In this document: positions 6,597-9,864 of the stretch, in pieces
Layout: each line of letters begins with the position of its first letter
How positions within the stretch are numbered: position 1 is the first letter of the stretch
Assembly (NCBI GenBank): GCA_013214885.1
Contig: JABSRS010000100.1
Location: 1-9,864, forward strand
DNA: 9,864 nucleotides
Source of the DNA: Gammaproteobacteria bacterium
GTDB lineage: Bacteria > Pseudomonadota > Gammaproteobacteria > Enterobacterales > Psychrobiaceae
Direction: 5' to 3'
Program-made: the position numbers and the translations under genes
Notes under the pieces: generated by a model
What the model was told of the DNA's origin: nothing
The model's input: the letters and a program-made list of their open reading frames with translations, nothing else
Database searches by the model: none

Positions 6597-7990
6597 GATA
6601 CTGCTCCATCTTCAAGTTGAAACATCTGATGATGAAGGCGACTAACCACGCTTGAGGCAACATCATCGGCGACTAGAAAGCATAAATTGTGTTGTGATGC
6701 GCCATGGCAAATTAGCCTGACGCTAACATCCCCTAACGCGCCAAATAACTTAGTGCCAACGCCGTAGCTGCTGTCAATTTTGTTACCAACTAGTGCGATT
6801 AATGCCAAATTTTCTTCGATAGTAACCTGACAAACCTGATTTAATTCACTAAGTAGTTCGTCACTTAACAGTGCCCGGCCACTAGAGTCATTGTCAGTAC
6901 TATCGATGGTTAATGCGATGCTGATTTCTGATGTCGTGACTAAATCGACACTTAAGTTATGCTTGGCTAAAATAGTGAATACGGTGGCTAAGAAACCAGG
7001 TGCATGGAGCATGTCCATACTGGTGACTGTCACTAGAGTTTGACTACGACGCAGAGCTATCGCCCGATAAACTGGCTGGTGCTCAGTACGATTTCGCACC
7101 ATGGTGCCACCAGCTTGTGGGTCACGTGATGAGCCAACAAACACGGGGATATTGGTGCGCATTGCAGGCACTAGCGTCGAAGGATGGAGTACTTTGGCGC
7201 CAAAGGTCGCCAGCTCGGCGGCTTCATTAAAGCTAATTTCGCTCAATGCCCGTGCTTGATCGGTAATTCTAGGATCGGTGGTGAAAATACCAGTGACATC
7301 GGTCCAAATGTTAATTTGAGCTGCGCCAAGTGCTTCACCCAGTAATGCCGCCGAATAATCGCTGCCACCACGCCCTAATGTTGTGGTTTGACCGCTGGCG
7401 TCGGCGCCAATAAATCCTTGGGTAACGACAATATTGTCTTTAATTAATGGCAATAAACGACTCACCACCAACGGTTTAATCTCATCAACTTGTGGCAAAG
7501 CCTTACCAAAACTGGTATCGGTTCGCATCACGTCGCGGACATCAAACAATACCGCGCTCGCACCATTGGCCATTAATACTTGGGTAAACAACGTTGATGA
7601 TAGGCGCTCACCAAAAGATAGCAATTTATCGGTTAGCTGAGCACTTGGGTTAGCGGCAATAGCCTCACTTATGTCACTAAGCTGCGCTAACAAATGATTA
7701 ATCTGTTCTTGTGCTTGCTCGGACAATGTTAGCTTGGCAATGATTTGCTGTTGGATCTGCTCGATCTGGCTTAATGCCTGTTGGCGCTGAGCGTCACTCA
7801 ACGTCGCACGACTCAATTCAACCAATAAATTGGTTACACCGCTTGAGGCACTGACCACCACCACGCTAGTTTGCGGGCAGTTAATCACGATATCCGCACA
7901 CCGTTGCATCGCCTGAAAATCAGCTAAGCTGGTGCCACCGAATTTTGCGACTATCGGGGCGCTAATTTGACTGTCTGTTGGGTTGGGCAT
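6593..7990 (-). CDS. lysC: Lysine-sensitive aspartokinase III
   Basis: A 465-residue enzyme phosphorylating L-aspartate, the first step of lysine synthesis. The kinase domain carries KFGGTS (16-21), SFGERLSS (125-132), TLGRGGSDYSAALL (204-217) and WTDVTGIFTTDPR (229-241). FGAKVLHPSTL (263-273) and IPVFVGSS (281-288) follow, with two ACT domains in the C-terminal third including LVTTSEISIAL (350-360) and LICHGASQHNLCFLV (426-440). These closely parallel E. coli LysC (LITTSEVSVAL, MICYGASSHNLCFLV), the lysine-inhibited isoenzyme, rather than the ThrA or MetL fusions; no homoserine dehydrogenase domain is attached. The ATG at 7990 is supported by GAGAG five bases upstream. Expression is expected to be controlled by the lysine riboswitch in the leader, in addition to allosteric lysine inhibition. 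The stop overlaps the dapA start. Confidence 0.97.
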   Translation of the reverse strand: MPNPTDSQISAPIVAKFGGTSLADFQAMQRCADIVINCPQTSVVVVSASSGVTNLLVELSRATLSDAQRQQALSQIEQIQQQIIAKLTLSEQAQEQINHLLAQLSDISEAIAANPSAQLTDKLLSFGERLSSTLFTQVLMANGASAVLFDVRDVMRTDTSFGKALPQVDEIKPLVVSRLLPLIKDNIVVTQGFIGADASGQTTTLGRGGSDYSAALLGEALGAAQINIWTDVTGIFTTDPRITDQARALSEISFNEAAELATFGAKVLHPSTLVPAMRTNIPVFVGSSRDPQAGGTMVRNRTEHQPVYRAIALRRSQTLVTVTSMDMLHAPGFLATVFTILAKHNLSVDLVTTSEISIALTIDSTDNDSSGRALLSDELLSELNQVCQVTIEENLALIALVGNKIDSSYGVGTKLFGALGDVSVRLICHGASQHNLCFLVADDVASSVVSRLHHQMFQLEDGAVS

Positions 7991-7993
7991 AAT

Positions 7994-8021
7994 TTCTCTC
8001 GAACGTAAATTGTTGAGAGAA
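7994..8021 (-). promoter_or_regulatory. Hairpin sequestering the lysC Shine-Dalgarno
   Basis: On the minus strand TTCTCTC (8021..8015) is perfectly complementary to GAGAGAA (8000..7994), which contains the lysC ribosome-binding site five bases before ATG. The loop is 14 bases. A competing partner lies in the riboswitch: GAGAGCTT (8086..8079) can pair with AAG-TT-CTCTC (8024..8015) with a two-base bulge, using the first bases of the 3' P1 strand. Lysine-stabilised P1 would therefore free TTCTCTC to hide the site. The pairing is seen; the switch mechanism is inferred. Confidence 0.6.
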
Positions 8022-8038
8022 CTTGAGGAATTTGGATC

Positions 8039-8065
8039 CGGGTCAGAGGCGACACCTCTGACCCG
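8039..8065 (-). other. Strong hairpin between riboswitch and lysC
   Basis: CGGGTCAGAGG (8065..8055) and CCTCTGACCCG (8049..8039) form a perfect 11-base stem with a 5-base loop, five bases after the riboswitch P1. No U-run follows (GATCCAAATTCC), so it is not a standard intrinsic terminator. It may bring the riboswitch close to the anti-Shine-Dalgarno strand, act as a pause or protect RNA. Confidence 0.6.
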
Positions 8066-8069
8066 TCAC

Positions 8070-8247
8070 AAAGACCAGAAGCTCTCCACCTAATAGGTGA
8101 CAATTTTTAAGGATTCAGCCTTAAAAACCGAAACAATGATCATCCCAAATAATCACCGTCTCTCGGCGTTAGTCTCCCTCACTGTTGGTCATCGATATTT
8201 GGATATCTCACAACAGCTACCTAGCTAACGCTCCTCTTCTGGCCTTT
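8070..8247 (-). promoter_or_regulatory. Lysine riboswitch (L box) aptamer
   Basis: The minus-strand leader matches the L-box of E. coli lysC in sequence and fold. P1 pairs AAAGGCCAGAAG (8247..8236) with CTTCTGGTCTTT (8081..8070), 12 pairs with one G-U. P2 pairs GCGTTAG (8231..8225) with CTAACGC (8172..8166), preceded by the conserved AGAAGAGGAG; an upper CTGTTG/CAACAG stem caps it. P4 is TTTTTAAGG-CTGAAT-CCTTAAAAA (8127..8104), matching the E. coli loop GGCTGAATCC. P5 is CACCT-att-AGGTG. GAGGGAGACTAACGCCGAGA is the typical junction strand. Binding of lysine should lower expression of lysC and the downstream genes. Confidence 0.97.
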
Positions 8248-8293
8248 CTCTATCGATAAATACTTATCAATAGTTTCTAGAAAGGTTGAGCGC

Positions 8294-8323
8294 ATTAAAT
8301 CATCTTGACCAGCGGCTGGTCAA
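8294..8323 (-). promoter_or_regulatory. Predicted promoter of the lysC operon
   Basis: On the minus strand TTGACC (8323..8318) is followed after 18 bases by TTTAAT (8299..8294), five of six matches to each sigma-70 hexamer; read as ATTTAA the spacer is 17. Transcription would begin near 8287, about 40 bases before the riboswitch P1, a normal distance. A 21-base palindrome covers the -35 box and most of the spacer. Confidence 0.55.
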
Positions 8324-8324
8324 G
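8304..8324. repeat. 21-base perfect palindrome over the lysC promoter
   Basis: CTTGACCAGC and GCTGGTCAAG (8304-8313 and 8315-8324) are perfect inverted arms around a single base. It lies exactly on the predicted -35 and spacer of the lysC operon, so a repressor or activator site is plausible. As RNA it could also form a hairpin, but neither side carries a T-run, so termination is unlikely. No regulator is recognised for it. Confidence 0.6.
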
Positions 8325-8425
8325 TACAAAAACACAATTACGACTAAAGTCGCATCCCCAACACCTCGCTAAACCCCTTACAATCTAGCAATTAGGGAAA
8401 AACAAAAATTAATGGTGTTAGTACT

Positions 8426-9859
8426 TTGCGCATTTCAAATTTAACGGTTAGATCAAATAACCAACTGCAATTACAGATTGAAAAATTGGAGTTACCACCT
8501 GGACAATCACTGCTAATTTGCGGTGACAACGCCAGTGGCAAGTCATTGTTGGCTCGGGTTATTTCGGGTGAAATTACGCCATCTAGCGGGAAAATCATCA
8601 CGCCAAAAAATATTGCGACCGTCAGTTTCACCTTGGAAGAACAAGTATTGGCCCAAGATCGTCACGATGATGACAGCGAAACTATTGCTGGCGGGATTGA
8701 TTGGGGACGCAGTGCCAAATCGATGATTGGTGATGGCGAACAATTCGATACTATTGTTGAGTTATTGCAAATAGCCACCTTGCTCGATAAACCTTTTAAG
8801 GTGTTATCTACGGGTGAGACCCGCAAAGTTTTACTGGCGCAAGCGTTAATTAAGCAACCACAATTACTGATTTTAGATCAGCCATACGCGGGACTCGACA
8901 TCACCTCGCAACACCATTTAACTTCAGTACTAGAGCAAGTTATTGCCAACGGCACCAGTGTGATATTAGTTGATTTTTATCACAGTGGCTTACCAAGCAA
9001 CATTGACCAGATTACGCTACTCAAAGATGGCAAAGTAGCGATATCTGGGACCCGTCATCAGGTGCTAGCCAGCCAGCAATGGCGCAGTGCCAACACGAAT
9101 CATGTCACCTTGCCTCATCACCTACCCGATTGTTATGACTATCAGAATTTAGCGGATGACCAGCCGTTTATTAGTATTAATGATGTCTCAATTGCGTATC
9201 AAGATAACCGGGTCTTTAGTCATTTAAACTGGTCGTTTGAGCCTGGACAACATTGGCGTTTAAGCGGTCCTAATGGTTGTGGAAAATCAACCTTACTTGG
9301 CTTAATCAATGGTGATAACACTAAGGCCTATGGCAAAGATATTACCTTATTCGGAGTTAAGCGCGGCAGCGGTGAAACCGTGTGGGATATTAAGCGTCAT
9401 TTCGGCTTAGTCAGTGCTCAACTGCACCGTGATTATCGGGCCAGTTGTTCGGTGCTAGCCGTGGTGTTGTCGGGTTTTTTCGACAGTATTGGGCTGTACG
9501 AGTCACCGAGTGAGCAGCAAATTATCATTGCCAAGCAATGGTTAAAGTTGCTAGCAATCGAAGGGGTCGACGACCAACCATTTTCGGGGTTATCTTATGG
9601 TGAACAGCGGTTAGTGTTAATCGCGCGCGCAATAGTGAAACTGCCACTAATCCTGATTCTTGACGAACCCTGTTTAGGGCTCGATAATCATAATCGCGCG
9701 CAAGTGTTAGCACTGATTGATTACATTACGCGCCATAGCAATACTCACATTTTATTTGTCAGTCACGACGCACGAGATCAGCTAGCCTGTTTAAGCCACC
9801 AGCTGACGTTTGAGCCAATTGACGATCATTATCAAGTCATCCAATCAAGGATTAAATAA
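8426..9859 (+). CDS. modF: ModF-type double ATP-binding-cassette protein
   Basis: A 477-residue protein with two ABC ATPase domains and no membrane segments. Domain 1: Walker A GDNASGKS (33-40), signature LSTGETRK (127-134), Walker B LLILDQP (147-153). Domain 2: Walker A GPNGCGKST (281-289), signature LSYGEQR (389-395), Walker B LILDEP (410-415), switch His H447. RGSGETVWDIKRHFGLVSAQ and LSGFFDSIGLYES parallel E. coli ModF (RGSGETIWDIKKHIGYVSSS, LSGYFDSIGIYQA). ModF is linked by location in E. coli to molybdate transport, but its role is poorly known and no mod genes are visible here. Domain 1 has Gln (Q152) where the catalytic Glu is normal. TTG at 8426 is the only common start codon after an in-frame TAG at 8393 and lacks a good ribosome-binding site; the start aligns three residues inside E. 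coli ModF. Confidence 0.93.
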   Translation: MRISNLTVRSNNQLQLQIEKLELPPGQSLLICGDNASGKSLLARVISGEITPSSGKIITPKNIATVSFTLEEQVLAQDRHDDDSETIAGGIDWGRSAKSMIGDGEQFDTIVELLQIATLLDKPFKVLSTGETRKVLLAQALIKQPQLLILDQPYAGLDITSQHHLTSVLEQVIANGTSVILVDFYHSGLPSNIDQITLLKDGKVAISGTRHQVLASQQWRSANTNHVTLPHHLPDCYDYQNLADDQPFISINDVSIAYQDNRVFSHLNWSFEPGQHWRLSGPNGCGKSTLLGLINGDNTKAYGKDITLFGVKRGSGETVWDIKRHFGLVSAQLHRDYRASCSVLAVVLSGFFDSIGLYESPSEQQIIIAKQWLKLLAIEGVDDQPFSGLSYGEQRLVLIARAIVKLPLILILDEPCLGLDNHNRAQVLALIDYITRHSNTHILFVSHDARDQLACLSHQLTFEPIDDHYQVIQSRIK

Positions 9860-9864
9860 TGGAT
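9859..9864 (+). CDS. Possible start of a following gene (window edge)
   Basis: The modF stop overlaps an ATG as TAATG. AAGG (9847-9850) lies 8 bases before this ATG, so a translationally coupled gene may begin here with Met-Asp. Only two codons are visible and nothing can be said of the product. Confidence 0.3.

Noticed and set aside
8341..8352. CGACT-aa-AGTCG inverted repeat upstream of modF
   Set aside because: It is only five base pairs with no associated promoter boxes at proper spacing; not distinguishable from chance.
8392..8743. Minus-strand open frames opposite the start of modF
   Set aside because: They are antisense to well-conserved ABC ATPase coding sequence and show no recognisable protein character.
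1..9864. CRISPR array, tRNA or rRNA genes
   Set aside because: No regularly spaced repeats and no cloverleaf or rRNA-like sequence were seen on either strand.

Overview
The window looks like a chromosomal segment of a marine-type gammaproteobacterium, probably Alteromonadales or a relative (Shewanella/Psychromonas-like). The basis is moderate GC, an E. coli-type LysC (aspartokinase III), the ModF double-ATPase, a YbaN-type DUF454 protein and a YbcJ-type S4 protein. The genus is inferred from protein character only.

Layout. (a) 1-308: start of a minus-strand gene, probably an AraC-type regulator, that runs off the left edge. It begins at GTG behind a good Shine-Dalgarno and a near-consensus Fur box. 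(b) 309-600: no gene recognised. (c) 601-1731: an insertion-sequence graveyard holding a collapsed IS66-like transposase (+), the C-terminal 60% of an ISAs1-family transposase (-), and a 50-codon transposase-like N-terminus (-) joined directly to it. (d) 1846-2563: a DUF454 membrane protein and a small S4 RNA-binding protein, both minus. (e) 2607-7990: a tight minus-strand operon, lysC-dapA-dapD-PLP decarboxylase-M14 deacylase, with gaps from a 4-base overlap to 25 bases. (f) 7991-8340: its leader, with a textbook lysine riboswitch, a hairpin that hides the lysC Shine-Dalgarno, and a promoter overlapped by a 21-base palindrome. (g) 8426-9859: modF, divergent on the plus strand, with a possible further gene starting at its stop codon.

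How the genes work together. LysC phosphorylates aspartate, DapA makes the dihydrodipicolinate precursor, and DapD succinylates tetrahydrodipicolinate. The last two genes are unusual. The decarboxylase lacks the CESGD and SNYNSRP motifs of normal LysA and resembles the BtrK/PvsE branch. The hydrolase is of the AstE/aspartoacylase (M14) type, not DapE. This suggests either a DapE substitute, or a shortened lysine route in which a succinylated intermediate is decarboxylated first and desuccinylated last, avoiding meso-diaminopimelate. This is a hypothesis; the sequence shows the genes, their order and the lysine riboswitch, not the chemistry. The dapA frame also breaks about 30 codons before the family's normal end, and the missing tail is intact in the next frame.
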